From: Chloroflexota bacterium
Lineage (GTDB): Bacteria; Chloroflexota; Ktedonobacteria; Ktedonobacterales; JADMIN01
DNA length: 64,000 bases
Assembly (NCBI GenBank): GCA_021323855.1
Contig: JAJPKE010000023.1
Location: 1 to 64,000, forward strand
Direction: 5' to 3'
Of the stretch, positions 15,249 through 24,210 are shown piece after piece. Below the pieces are notes generated by a model. That model was not told where the DNA came from and did not search any database. It saw only the letters and a program-made list of their open reading frames with translations. The translations under genes and the position numbers were made by a program. The first letter of the stretch is position 1; each line of letters begins with the position of its first letter.

Positions 15249-16497
15249 ACCTGAAATACCCCCTCCTCACAGGTGACAACTGCTTGACAACACCGCAGGC
15301 ACCTGGAGACGTTCATGTGGAATCAGCGCGCCAATGCGCTGGCTCCATAGCTGCGCTGCAACGACTCGTTCATTGCACCTTTGCACGCTCCCTGGAGCGG
15401 GAGGAGACGATGGACCATACCTGCCCAAAATCCTGGTGACGTGCCTTGTCGTTTGCACCTGCCCAAACACCTACCTACACACTGCCACTCAAACCACTCA
15501 ATATGACATCCTTTGCGCTGCGCCCCACCTTCGCGGCGGCGGGTGATGCAATGCTCGTGGTTGTCATCCCACCATCCATCAGCGTTCACATCGAACACAT
15601 CGAGCAAACGCCTCCTGCTAGAGCAGAGACAGTAACGGCCAGCATACACGCTATTGTACAGGTTACAACGAAGAGTGCGACGATCAGTACCGCATTCAAT
15701 GTGCCGCGCCCTGCACTGCCCTGTACGGTGCCCAATTGCAGCATCCTGGCTGGCCGATTCCAACCCGTCTCCTCCTACAGAAACACTTACTCACTTACCA
15801 TAAGGACATGTCAATGGGTATCACAGTCACAATTTGCCTTCACGAAGACAAACGTGGAGACGCTTGCCAGTGAACCTACAACGCTCTCGCCACCAACCCA
15901 AACCACCAGCTACCTGCTCTGCTCTGCAAAACTGCGCATTGCGCCCGAACAGCGCCCTATGGGAATACGGGAATCGTGTGCCCAGCGGTGTCTGCCTACC
16001 CAATAACCTAATAACTCAATTGCCCCAAAGCGAACATCATCTCGTGCCGTTGAGAATCAGCTCATCATCGGCACATCCCTGCGATTGCCTCCCATGCTCC
16101 CATGCTCGTTCTCCCGCCGGTCCGGCAAGAGTGGCGACTACTCTGCACTCCAACGCACTCAATGAGACACTGCATCCAGCAAGACGTAGCAGGAATACAT
16201 CCGGTCCAAAGCAATGAGGCCAGTATCCTCAGCCGACCTGCGACATGTTGTGTTTGCATGCCATGTACAATCACATACGATAATACTGATTTAACAGTAA
16301 CTCATTTCACCAAAACTGTCAATTGGCAGGTCTGGCGACTTCTTCACACAATCGGTGTGTATGATGACACTAGCCAACTGGCTGCCCCCTTGCGCGCCAG
16401 CAGTGCTTCCTGCTGCGCTGCCGGTACGTGCGCTGGCTGGCCTATCGTATCACATTTCGGTTTTCCCTGCACCCATGCTGCGCAAAGTACACACTTT
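15249..16497. other. 1.25-kb region without a convincing gene
   Basis: This is the longest non-coding stretch in the window. It has lower GC than the neighbouring genes and no long codon-biased frame. Several antisense-like frames of 60-190 codons exist, but they lack family motifs and good ribosome sites. One small membrane-peptide frame at 15586-15744 is listed separately. The stretch could hold an unrecognised RNA or a decayed gene. Confidence 0.4.
15586..15744 (-). CDS. Possible 52-residue small membrane protein
   Basis: Starting at the ATG at 15742-15744, the frame encodes 52 residues whose middle is one clear membrane span (residues about 17-44: LNAVLIVALFVVTCTIAC, then MLAVTVSALAGG) and whose end is Cys/Met-rich (VCSMCSM). 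An AGG lies immediately before the ATG and GGAGGAG about 35 bases upstream, so the initiation site is not strong. No family is recognised. It is offered because it is the only protein-like signal in this gap, and it could equally be chance. Confidence 0.22.
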   Translation of the reverse strand: MLQLGTVQGSAGRGTLNAVLIVALFVVTCTIACMLAVTVSALAGGVCSMCSM

Positions 16498-18135
16498 TCA
16501 GGAGCGCCGCCGTGATTGTGGCGTATGGTAATTATGGACACGCCGCGCATCTGGGGGACGCGCGCGGACTGGCCGGCTTGCATTCTCCGCACGCGCATGC
16601 GGCAATGATTCCGCTGCCTCCGATGCCTGCTCTCCCGCCTGCTCACTCTCACGACGTTCAGGTGTCTCTGCTGGCGAGTTTGGCGACGCTGGCGGGAGCG
16701 CAAGTGGCGTTTCTAGTGCAGGAGAAATGCTCACTTGCCCTACGCTCTGTCCCGGTTGCTCCGGCCCGGCCTGTGGAGGCGACTCCACCGGGCCACCCTC
16801 ATCGGGTCCGGCCTGATCCGATGACTGGCGCACCAGACGCACTTTGGTGACACGCCGCCCGCGCGTACTCATCACCGTCATTGTCAGGTCGCCAGCATGC
16901 ACGACATCGCCAACCGTCGGAATCTTATCGAGCTGCCCGTAGACAAAGCCACCCAGCGTCTCGTAATCCTCGCTGGAGAGATTCGTGTCGAGTTCCTCGT
17001 TCAATTCATCGAGGCTAATCTTGGCGTTGACCAGATATTCGTTGTCACTGATGCGTTCAAGCAGTTGCTCTTCGCGGTCATATTCATCCTGGATGTCGCC
17101 GATGATCTCTTCAACCAGGTCCTCAATTGTCACCAGGCCGGCCACCGACCCATATTCATCCACGACAATCGCCATGTGAATATGCTGCTGCTGCAATTCG
17201 CGCAGCAGGTCATCCAAGTGCTTCGATTCAGGAACGAAGTAGGCGGGGCGCACCAGACCACTGACCGTTGACGGGCGCGTGTTCGTGCGCAGGATGCGCA
17301 GCAAGTCTTTGGCGTAGAGAACGCCGATAATATTGTCTATCGAACCATCATAAACGGGAATACGCGATTGCCCGCCCTGAACGATCAGGTCCATCGCCTC
17401 CTCAACGCTGGCGTCCCCCTCAATCGTCACCATGTCAATGCGCGGCACCATCACCTCGCGCACGGAAGTATCGGCCAGCTCGAAGACGTTGTGGATCATC
17501 TCACGCTCGTCTTCTTCCAGCACGCCCTCTTCCTCGCCAACCTCCACCAGCATGCGCAGTTCTTCTTCCGTCACGAACGGGCCGCGGCGAACCACCTTGC
17601 CGCCGATGAGCCGCACGAGCCAGTTGGTGATCCACGTCAGCGTCACGACGACCGGATGCAAAATGGTGCTGGCGGCCTCTACAGGTCTGGCTAAACGTTT
17701 TGCCCATGCCTCTGGCGCCTGCACGGCAATTGTTTTTGGCGTGATCTCACAGAAGATGAGAACGAAGAGCGACAGCACAATCGTCGAGATAACTTCGCCG
17801 AAGTTGGCAAAGATGCTGATGGCAAGAATCGTCGCGACCGTAGAGGCAACAATCACCGAGACGTTACTTACCACAAGAATCGTCGAGAGGAAACTTTGAG
17901 GATTTTCCAGCAATCGCAGGATACGCCGCGCACGCGGATCGCCATCTTCAGCCTGGTTGCGTATTTTGATGCGACTGACCGAAGTCAACGCGGTTTCTGC
18001 GGCGGCAGAAGTGGCTGCCAGTGACAGTGCCACGACCAGCAGAATCACCAAAAGCCAGTCAATCGTAGTAAAGGTTGCGTTACTCACGGAGGCCAGGGTA
18101 ACGAGATGTTGCCAGGGCCAACTTGAACTCTCCAT
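16498..18135 (-). CDS. CNNM / CBS-pair / CorC_HlyC membrane protein (hemolysin C-like, UPF0053)
   Basis: The 545-residue protein has the CorB/CorC architecture. A CNNM transmembrane domain at about residues 12-190 includes TALTSVSRIKI and the ITPKTIAVQAPE motif. A tandem CBS pair at about 210-340 includes VREVMVPRIDMVTIE, SRIPVYDGSIDNIIGVLY and VVDEYGSVAGLVTIEDLVEE. A CorC_HlyC transporter-associated domain lies at about 350-430. Relatives take part in Mg2+ or Co2+ export and resistance. The last 110 residues are a Pro/Glu/Ala-rich tail without a recognisable fold. The start at 18135 has GGGAG upstream and follows the glmU stop by 10 bp, so the two are probably co-transcribed; the longer start at 18216 would overlap glmU. 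Confidence 0.85.
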   Translation of the reverse strand: MESSSWPWQHLVTLASVSNATFTTIDWLLVILLVVALSLAATSAAAETALTSVSRIKIRNQAEDGDPRARRILRLLENPQSFLSTILVVSNVSVIVASTVATILAISIFANFGEVISTIVLSLFVLIFCEITPKTIAVQAPEAWAKRLARPVEAASTILHPVVVTLTWITNWLVRLIGGKVVRRGPFVTEEELRMLVEVGEEEGVLEEDEREMIHNVFELADTSVREVMVPRIDMVTIEGDASVEEAMDLIVQGGQSRIPVYDGSIDNIIGVLYAKDLLRILRTNTRPSTVSGLVRPAYFVPESKHLDDLLRELQQQHIHMAIVVDEYGSVAGLVTIEDLVEEIIGDIQDEYDREEQLLERISDNEYLVNAKISLDELNEELDTNLSSEDYETLGGFVYGQLDKIPTVGDVVHAGDLTMTVMSTRGRRVTKVRLVRQSSDQAGPDEGGPVESPPQAGPEQPGQSVGQVSISPALETPLALPPASPNSPAETPERRESEQAGEQASEAAESLPHARAENASRPVRARPPDARRVHNYHTPQSRRRS

Positions 18136-18145
18136 TTTCTTGCTG

Positions 18146-19777
18146 TTACTCCCTTGCTCCACGCCCCTCGATGCTGCTCTGGTCAGGATTACTTGTATGC
18201 ACCTGAGAACCAGCATCGCCTGCGGGCAATGGAGAGGCTTCGCCGCCTATCTGCACATTCATATCTGGAGGGTGCGCTGATGGCTCGCCAACGACGCGCG
18301 CCTCTCCCTCTTCTCTCTGTTCTTCAGAAGATGTAGACGATTCAGATGCCGTCGAGCGCACACGCCGGGCAATACGTGCGGGCATGCCGACGGCCAGCTT
18401 GCCGGCGGGCACATCGCGCGTCACCACGGCCCCGCCGCCAGTAGAAGCGCCGTCGCCTACCGTGACCGGCGCGCGCAGCAGCGTATCACAGCCGATGAAT
18501 ACGTGTTCACCGATTTCGGTGTGATGCTTCGACGTTCCATCATAATTCATGGTAATCGCGCCCGCGCCAATATTGGTCGCTGCGCCGACGTTAGCGTCGC
18601 CAATGTAGCTGAAGTGGTGCATCTGCACCCGTTCGCCAATCGTCGCGTTCTTGACCTCGCCAAAATTGCCGACATGCGCCCCGGGCAGCAATCGCGCGCC
18701 CGCCCGCAGCCGGCTCATCGGCCCAATGCGCGAACCGTCCTCCATGACGGCGGCATCCAGCCAGGAGGCCAGCACGAGGCAATCGTCGCCAATCGTGCAA
18801 TTCCGGATCAGGCTGTTCGGCCCAATCTCACAGCGTTCGCCAATGACCGTGTTGCCGCGTAACATCGTGCCGGGGCGCAAGATCGTATCCTGACCCACGC
18901 GCACGCCAGCCTCCACATATGTTGTCGCTGGGTCTTCGATGGTCACGCCGGAGAGCATCAAATCGCGCAGCACCCGCTGACGCATAATCTGTTCCGCTTC
19001 AGCCAACTGAATACGGTCATTGACGCCCATTGTTTCAGCGAGCAGCGCGCTCACCGTGCTGACGATGCAGCCGTCACGCACCGCCATATCTACCAGATCG
19101 GTGAGGTAATATTCGCCGTTAGGATGCACTTCCAGCGTTTCCAGGCGCGGCCAGAGCCATTCCGCCTCGATGCAATAGATGCCTGAATTGACCTCGCGGA
19201 TAGCCGCCACTTCTTCGCTGGCATGCCGCTGTTCAACCACGCCGCGCACCCGGCCAGCGTCATCGCGCAGCACGCGCCCATAGCCGCTTGGGTCGTCTGC
19301 CTGCCCGGTGAGGAAGGTCAGCGTTGCGCCGCTGCGTTCGTGTTCTGCGAGCAGCGCGCGCACCGTCTCTGCGCGCACCAGCGGCGTATCCCCGTAGAGA
19401 ACGAGAATAGTGGACGGGCTGGCAGTTAGTTCGGCCCAAACCAGGCGCGTCTGGCGCACGGCGTCGCCAGTGCCAAGCTGTGGCTCCTGCACGACATAGA
19501 CGATATCGCCGGTTGGGGGTGTCCAGTGGAGAGCAGCGCGCACGGCGTCGCGTTCGTGGCCAACGACGATGACAATGTGCGGACTATGATCCTCCGCGTC
19601 GCCGCTGGAGGTATCCGGGGCAGATGCACCATCTGATACAGTCGCCGCCTCGCTGACGGCGCGCAATACATGTTCGAGCATAGGGCGACCGCCTACCTGG
19701 TGGGTGACTTTGGGGAAACGCGAGCGCATGCGCGTTCCTTTCCCTGCGGCCAGGATGACGGTTCCGACACGTCTCAT
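18146..19777 (-). CDS. glmU: Bifunctional UDP-GlcNAc pyrophosphorylase / GlcN-1-P acetyltransferase
   Basis: This enzyme makes UDP-N-acetylglucosamine, the precursor of peptidoglycan, in two steps. The N-terminal uridylyltransferase domain shows LAAGKGTRMRSRFPKV near residue 9, LYGDTPL near 126 and NSGIYCIE near 200. The C-terminal left-handed beta-helix (about 260-475) shows the hexapeptide pattern and acetyltransferase motifs RLRAGARLLPGAHVGNFGEV, NIGAGAITMNYDG and GDGASTGGGAVVT. At 543 residues it is longer than the usual 450-460; part of the excess is a disordered Ser/Glu-rich tail after residue 480, the rest a Ser/Asp-rich insertion near residues 45-65. It lies just downstream of tRNA-Gln (63 bp) and upstream of the CNNM gene. 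Confidence 0.92.
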   Translation of the reverse strand: MRRVGTVILAAGKGTRMRSRFPKVTHQVGGRPMLEHVLRAVSEAATVSDGASAPDTSSGDAEDHSPHIVIVVGHERDAVRAALHWTPPTGDIVYVVQEPQLGTGDAVRQTRLVWAELTASPSTILVLYGDTPLVRAETVRALLAEHERSGATLTFLTGQADDPSGYGRVLRDDAGRVRGVVEQRHASEEVAAIREVNSGIYCIEAEWLWPRLETLEVHPNGEYYLTDLVDMAVRDGCIVSTVSALLAETMGVNDRIQLAEAEQIMRQRVLRDLMLSGVTIEDPATTYVEAGVRVGQDTILRPGTMLRGNTVIGERCEIGPNSLIRNCTIGDDCLVLASWLDAAVMEDGSRIGPMSRLRAGARLLPGAHVGNFGEVKNATIGERVQMHHFSYIGDANVGAATNIGAGAITMNYDGTSKHHTEIGEHVFIGCDTLLRAPVTVGDGASTGGGAVVTRDVPAGKLAVGMPARIARRVRSTASESSTSSEEQREEGEARVVGEPSAHPPDMNVQIGGEASPLPAGDAGSQVHTSNPDQSSIEGRGARE

Positions 19778-19839
19778 AGGGGCGAATAACTCTCCTCGAT
19801 CTCATTGCCACTTTGGGTCAAAATAAACTCATAGAGTAG

Positions 19840-19910
19840 CTCGGGCGCCAGGATTCGAACCTGGGATCGTGGATCCAAAGTCCACTGCCTTACCGCTTGG
19901 CCACGCCCGA
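19840..19910 (-). tRNA. tRNA-Gln (anticodon TTG)
   Basis: The minus strand folds into a cloverleaf with acceptor TCGGGCG/CGCCCGA, an anticodon loop of CTTTGGA giving TTG, and T loop TTCGAAT. The discriminator is G, as is usual for Gln. CCA is not encoded. It lies between a pair of strong hairpins (upstream) and glmU (downstream), so glmU may share its transcript. Confidence 0.94.
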
Positions 19911-19911
19911 A

Positions 19912-19942
19912 AATGACTCGCCAGTTGGCTTGGCGAGTCATT
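19912..19942 (-). terminator. Hairpin immediately 5' of tRNA-Gln
   Basis: A perfect 12-bp stem (AATGACTCGCCA at 19912-19923 with 19931-19942) encloses a 7-nt loop and ends one base before the tRNA on the minus strand. It is followed by TT only. It may insulate the tRNA from read-through or act in 5' processing. Confidence 0.5.
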
Positions 19943-19966
19943 AGCATCGTACCCCAGGGAGCAGCG

Positions 19967-20008
19967 TCTGTCAACCTGCCGGGCAATTCGAGCCGGCAGG
20001 TTGACAGA
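19967..20008 (-). terminator. Hairpin downstream of the small membrane protein gene
   Basis: A perfect 16-bp stem (TCTGTCAACCTGCCGG at 19967-19982 with 19993-20008) encloses a 10-nt loop. It begins 8 bases after the stop codon of the gene ending at 20016. No T run follows, but a second hairpin lies 24 bases further on. Confidence 0.6.
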
Positions 20009-20015
20009 TTGACCG

Positions 20016-20420
20016 CTAGGCCTTCTTGCCCTTGCCAAAAATGAGGGTATAAAACACCGCAATGATGAGCGCACCCAGGATTGCCGCAATGATGCGAACG
20101 CCCTCTATCGCAAAATCGAACGGCAGTTTTACGAACGTAGCGAAGATCCAGGCGCCAACCAACGTGATGATGACTGCCAGCGCCAGGCTCACTTTGCGGC
20201 CCGTCAGGCGCTCAGTCGCGCCGTTGATGGCGAACGCCAGGAACAGGACAATCAACAGTTGGATGAGGTTGATGCTGAACGGCGGATTGGGCTGCCCGAA
20301 TACCTGTAGCGAGAGATCGGTTTTGTGAAAGAGCAGGTCGAGGAATCCACTGTTTGGGATAAAATTGAGATTTGGAGGACTCCCCGATGCTATGACTGCT
20401 GCGGTAAGTGAGGCTAACAT
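20016..20420 (-). CDS. Small integral membrane protein, GlsB/YeaQ-like C-terminal region
   Basis: The 134-residue product has a short N-terminal hydrophobic segment, then a polar stretch (HKTDLSLQVFGQPNPPFS), then three membrane spans (LIQLLIVLFLAFAING, ALAVIITLVGAWIFATF, IAAILGALIIAVFYTLIFG) ending in a basic GKGKKA. The spacing and glycine pattern of the last spans recall the transglycosylase-associated protein (GlsB/YeaQ/YmgE) family, but the match is weak. The start at 20420 is chosen because GAGGAG lies ten bases upstream; 20471 is an alternative. It is a single-gene unit followed by two hairpins. Confidence 0.6.
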   Translation of the reverse strand: MLASLTAAVIASGSPPNLNFIPNSGFLDLLFHKTDLSLQVFGQPNPPFSINLIQLLIVLFLAFAINGATERLTGRKVSLALAVIITLVGAWIFATFVKLPFDFAIEGVRIIAAILGALIIAVFYTLIFGKGKKA

Positions 20421-20782
20421 ACTATTCAGACTCCTCTGCGAGCAATGGCTCGCGCAGACATCATCGGTCATTCCGACCGTACAAAAGCCATCCCCTCTTG
20501 AGAAGTAGCGAGGGGACAGTTACCTGCCGTTAGACAAGCATGTCGCGTGCCAAAAACGGGCATGCGTCGTAAAAAGCAGGCACGATCTGTGCAGTTTGGT
20601 GGCACTTGCGTGAGGAGTGATCGGCCTATTGGAATTACCTGGGAAGTCATGGCGCGCTCCGCCACGAAGGCCATAATTGCCACCCTATGCTATATCATCA
20701 AAAGGGAATCGGCAACCAGACTCGTGACATGTTCTCGGACATCGAGCACGCCGACGTGACGAAAATTCAGTAGAATGGTGTA
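20421..20782. other. Divergent intergenic region
   Basis: This 362-bp space lies between the small membrane protein (minus) and the aldo/keto reductase (plus). A short hairpin, GCGAGC-AATG-GCTCGC near 20439-20454, overlaps the region just upstream of the membrane protein's ribosome site. No gene or clear promoter consensus was recognised. Confidence 0.35.
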
Positions 20783-21727
20783 GTGGAAGAGATGGAGTAC
20801 CGGCAACTTGGGCGCTCCGGCTTGCGCGTCTCGGTGATTGGCCTGGGCGGCAACACCTTTGGGCGCTATGCGGACGAGCAGCAGACGGCAAAGATCATTC
20901 ATCAGGCGCTGGACCTGGGCATCAATCTGGTGGATACCGCCGATGTCTATAACGGCGGCGTATCGGAGGAACTGGTTGGCAAAGCTGTTCGCGGACGCCG
21001 TGACGAGGTGCTGATTGCAACAAAGGTGGGCATCCGCAACGGTGACGGCCCCAACGATGGCGGTTCATCGCGCAAGCATGTCATCGAGGGTTGTCATGCC
21101 AGCCTGCGCCGCCTGAACGTCGAGACGATAGACCTCTATCAGATTCATCGCTTCGACTCGCAAACGCCGCTGACCGAGACGCTCAGCGCGCTGAACGATC
21201 TGGTGCGGGCGGGAAAGGTGCGCTACATAGGCTGCTCGAATTACGCGGCGTGGCAGGTGGTGCAGTCGCTCTGGATCAGCGAGCGCGAGCATCTGGCGCG
21301 CTTCGTCTCCGTGCAGCCGGAATACAATCTGCTCACGCGGCGTATCGAAGAGGAGCTAGCGCCGTGTTGCCAGGAGTTCGGTCTGGGCATCATTCCCTAT
21401 TACCCATTGGCCGCTGGCATCCTGACGGGCAAGTATCAGCCGGGCCAGCCGCCACCAGAAGGAACGCGCGGACACAATAATCCCAACTTTGCGGCGCGCC
21501 TCAAACCAGAAACATTACAGGCGGTGCAACGATTGGATGCTTGGGCGCATGAGCGTGATCACACCGTCGCCGAACTGGCGCTGGCGTGGCTGGCGGCGCG
21601 GCCCGGCATCAGCACCATCATCGCCGGTACAACGCGCCCAGAGCAGGTGGTCGCCAACGCCCGCGCCGCCGAATGGCGCCTCACACCCACTGACCTCACG
21701 GCAATAGACACGATTCTCGCTGGCTAA
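20783..21727 (+). CDS. Aldo/keto reductase
   Basis: This roughly 314-residue NADPH-dependent oxidoreductase has the (beta/alpha)8 aldo/keto reductase fold. Hallmarks include GLGGNTFG near residue 22, the catalytic tetrad regions LVDTADVYNGG (Asp, Tyr), ATKVG (Lys) and YQIHRFD (His), GCSNYAAW, and the cofactor-binding end ISTIIAGTTRPEQVVAN. It resembles the YghZ/Tas-type general stress AKRs; a substrate cannot be assigned. The first in-frame starts are GTG at 20783 and ATG at 20792; the latter is three codons inside, and the ribosome site is ambiguous because GGAAGAG abuts it. A hairpin follows at 21752-21774. Confidence 0.88.
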   Translation: MEEMEYRQLGRSGLRVSVIGLGGNTFGRYADEQQTAKIIHQALDLGINLVDTADVYNGGVSEELVGKAVRGRRDEVLIATKVGIRNGDGPNDGGSSRKHVIEGCHASLRRLNVETIDLYQIHRFDSQTPLTETLSALNDLVRAGKVRYIGCSNYAAWQVVQSLWISEREHLARFVSVQPEYNLLTRRIEEELAPCCQEFGLGIIPYYPLAAGILTGKYQPGQPPPEGTRGHNNPNFAARLKPETLQAVQRLDAWAHERDHTVAELALAWLAARPGISTIIAGTTRPEQVVANARAAEWRLTPTDLTAIDTILAG

Positions 21728-21751
21728 GTTTGATGCATGATCGGCCTGGTT

Positions 21752-21774
21752 CCCCTCTCCTCGCGGGAGAGGGG
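21752..21774. terminator. Hairpin between convergent AKR and typA genes
   Basis: CCCCTCTCC (21752-21760) pairs with GGAGAGGGG (21766-21774) around a TCGCG loop. It sits between convergent genes. A related C-rich/G-rich hairpin occurs at 33258-33283, and such units are frequent between genes in Chloroflexota. Confidence 0.5.
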
Positions 21775-21787
21775 TCGGAGGTGAGGT

Positions 21788-23644
21788 CTAGCGCACCTCA
21801 CCGGCGCGCGAACGCTCATGCTGCGTCAGCAAGCGCTTGCGCAGGCGAACCGTCTGCGGTGTCACCTCTACCAGTTCGTCGCTGTTGATGAAGTCCAGCG
21901 ATTGCTCCAGGCTCAGCTTCACGGCTGGCGTCAAACGCACGGCAATGTCAGAGGTAGACGAGCGCACATTGGTCATCTTCTTCTCTTTGCAGACGTTGAC
22001 GACGAGATCCGCCGGACGCTGGTTAAGGCCGACGATCATCCCCTCGTACACTGGCGTCCCCGGCTCAATGAAAGTCTGCCCACGCGCCTGCGCATTGTTC
22101 AGGCCATAGGTCACGGCGATGCCACCTTCAGAGGCGATCAGCGCGCCGTTACGTGAGGTGCCGATGGGGCCAAGCCACGGCTCATAGCCCAGCAGCAGGC
22201 TCGACATCGCGCCGTTGCCCTGCGTCAACGTCAGGAAGGCGTTGCGGAAGCCAATCAAGCCGCGCGTGGGAATGTCGTATTCCAGACGCACGTTGCCGCT
22301 GCCGTCGTTGACCATATCCACCATGCGCGCCTTGCGCAGCGCCAGCGTTTCGCTGATGGCGCCGATATACTGCTCGCGCGTGTCAATCACCAGCCGTTCC
22401 AGCGGCTCCATCACCTTGCCATCCACGTCGTGCGTGATGACCTCCGGGCGCGACACCTGAAGCTCGTACCCCTCGCGGCGCATCGTCTCGATCAACACGG
22501 CGAGGTGCAATTCACCACGCCCGGAGACGATAAACTCATCGGGCGAGGTGCCATCCTCGACACGCAGGCTGACGTTCGTTTCCAGTTCCCGATAGAGCCG
22601 CGAACGCAACTGGCGCGACGTGCTAAACTTGCCCTCGCGCCCGGAGAATGGACTGGTGTTGACGCCGAAGGTCATCTTGAGCGTCGGCTCGTCTATGGCA
22701 ATGCTCGGTAGCGCCTCCGGTTGCTCCGCGTCCGCCAGTGTATCGCTGATATTGGCCTCGGCAATACCCGTCAGCGCGATGATATCGCCAGCCGTCGCCT
22801 CCGGCACTTCCAGCCGCCCAAGCCCCTGATACGTAAAGACCAGGCCAATGCGCCCGCGCGTCAGGTCGCCGGTGCGCGTGATGCGCGCGACGGACATGCC
22901 GGGGCGCGCACGGCCACGAGTGATGCGCCCAATGGCATACTTGCCCTTGTAGTCGTCGTAGTCCAGCGCCGTCACGAGCAATTGGAACGGACCGTTCTCA
23001 TCCACCATTGGCGCTGGCACATGGTTCACAATCGTCTCGAAAAGCGGCTCCAGGTCCATATTCGTGTCGTCTGGATGCAGCCGCGCGATGCCTTCGCGGG
23101 CAATCGTGTAGATGACCGGGAAATCGAGCTGGTCGTCGCGTGTCGCCAGTTCCAGGAACAAATCCTGCGTCCATGACAACACCTGCTCGACCCGCGCATC
23201 GCGGCGGTCAATCTTATTGATGACCAAAATGGGCTTCAATCCCAACTCAAAGGCTTTCTTGAGGACGAAGCGCGTCTGTGGCATTGGGCCTTCCACGGCA
23301 TCCACCAGCAACAGGCAGCCATCGGCCATATTGAGGACGCGCTCGACCTCACCGCCAAAATCAGCGTGTCCCGGCGTATCAATGATGTTGATCTTGATGC
23401 CCTTGTAGCTGACGGCGGTATTCTTGGCAAGAATCGTGATGCCCCGCTCGCGCTCCAGGTCGTTTGAGTCCATAATCAACTCACCGACCTGCTGATTCTC
23501 GCGGAAGACCTTACCTTGTTTGAGCAGGCCATCCACCAGCGTCGTTTTGCCGTGGTCAACGTGTGCGATGATAGCGACATTGCGTATATCTGAGCGGATT
23601 CGCATCCCCGTCTCGTTTTCCGTCATTTCACGTACAACTTGCAT
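21788..23644 (-). CDS. typA: Ribosome-associated GTPase TypA/BipA
   Basis: This 618-residue translational GTPase is the TypA/BipA type, which binds the ribosome and supports growth under stress and 50S assembly. Motifs: AHVDHGKTT (G1) near residue 28, RERGITI (G2), DTPGHADF (G3) and NKIDR (G4), followed by domain II, EF-G-like domain III (FGVNTSPFSGREGKF), domain V and the BipA-specific C-terminal domain (TRGLIGFRNAFLT). Length is typical. Start choice is uncertain (23644, 23626 or 23605), since no strong ribosome site is visible; the GTPase core begins at MRIRSDIRNVAII. Confidence 0.93.
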   Translation of the reverse strand: MQVVREMTENETGMRIRSDIRNVAIIAHVDHGKTTLVDGLLKQGKVFRENQQVGELIMDSNDLERERGITILAKNTAVSYKGIKINIIDTPGHADFGGEVERVLNMADGCLLLVDAVEGPMPQTRFVLKKAFELGLKPILVINKIDRRDARVEQVLSWTQDLFLELATRDDQLDFPVIYTIAREGIARLHPDDTNMDLEPLFETIVNHVPAPMVDENGPFQLLVTALDYDDYKGKYAIGRITRGRARPGMSVARITRTGDLTRGRIGLVFTYQGLGRLEVPEATAGDIIALTGIAEANISDTLADAEQPEALPSIAIDEPTLKMTFGVNTSPFSGREGKFSTSRQLRSRLYRELETNVSLRVEDGTSPDEFIVSGRGELHLAVLIETMRREGYELQVSRPEVITHDVDGKVMEPLERLVIDTREQYIGAISETLALRKARMVDMVNDGSGNVRLEYDIPTRGLIGFRNAFLTLTQGNGAMSSLLLGYEPWLGPIGTSRNGALIASEGGIAVTYGLNNAQARGQTFIEPGTPVYEGMIVGLNQRPADLVVNVCKEKKMTNVRSSTSDIAVRLTPAVKLSLEQSLDFINSDELVEVTPQTVRLRKRLLTQHERSRAGEVR

Positions 23645-24210
23645 TCTCTGTTTGCCTATCGTTTAGTGTTTCTGCGTTTCCCTCGCGCATCCCTAGAGAA
23701 AAGGGGCGATGAACCAGGATACGCGCGACATCTTGCCCCATATCCCAATTTCCCATTGGCCGCAGACCAGCCGCATACGCTGCACGCCATCTGTATACAT
23801 CGAGTTTCAGGATAGTCGCATACTGGTGGGGGATGTCGCTCTCTTTTTTGAGCATGTGGTGCATGGCGTCGAACCGCCCTGACATCAGGCACACCGCCTT
23901 ATAGTATATCACGACGGAGCGCAAAGGTGAAAGTGGTGGAAAATTAGCATGGGCGAAACAAGTCATAACATGTGAAGCAGTTCACAAAAAGAACGAAAAA
24001 GGAAGACGACCATCATTGCTCATTGCCCATCAGCTTGCACTGTGCTAAATTAAGCAGTAGCAGGATAGGGGCAGGACACTTTTTTCGTTGAAACGCTGTT
24101 TTTATACGCGGCATCGTTGCAGTTTTGTCTGCATGGACCCAGGAAATACAGAGGTTGAGTAGACACGAGTCTCCTATAATGGGGATGTGACGAGGAGGCA
24201 GCGCGTACTA
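23645..24210. other. Divergent intergenic region upstream of typA
   Basis: This 566-bp region has no convincing gene. Two possible promoters are seen: TTTCAC-18-TATACT on the minus strand (23903-23932) for typA, and a perfect TATAAT at 24175-24180 on the plus strand for the receiver gene, though its best -35 (TTGAGT) is only 14 bp away. The stretch 23940-24120 is notably AT-richer. Confidence 0.35.
23903..23932 (-). promoter_or_regulatory. Candidate promoter of typA
   Basis: On the minus strand TTTCAC (23927-23932) and TATACT (23903-23908) are spaced by 18 bp, about 260 bases before the typA start. The -35 is only a partial match. Confidence 0.35.

Noticed and set aside
24155..24180. TTGAGT...TATAAT promoter before the receiver gene
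   Set aside because: The -10 is perfect, but the spacing to the best -35 is only 14 bp, too short for a standard promoter. It is mentioned only in the intergenic entry.
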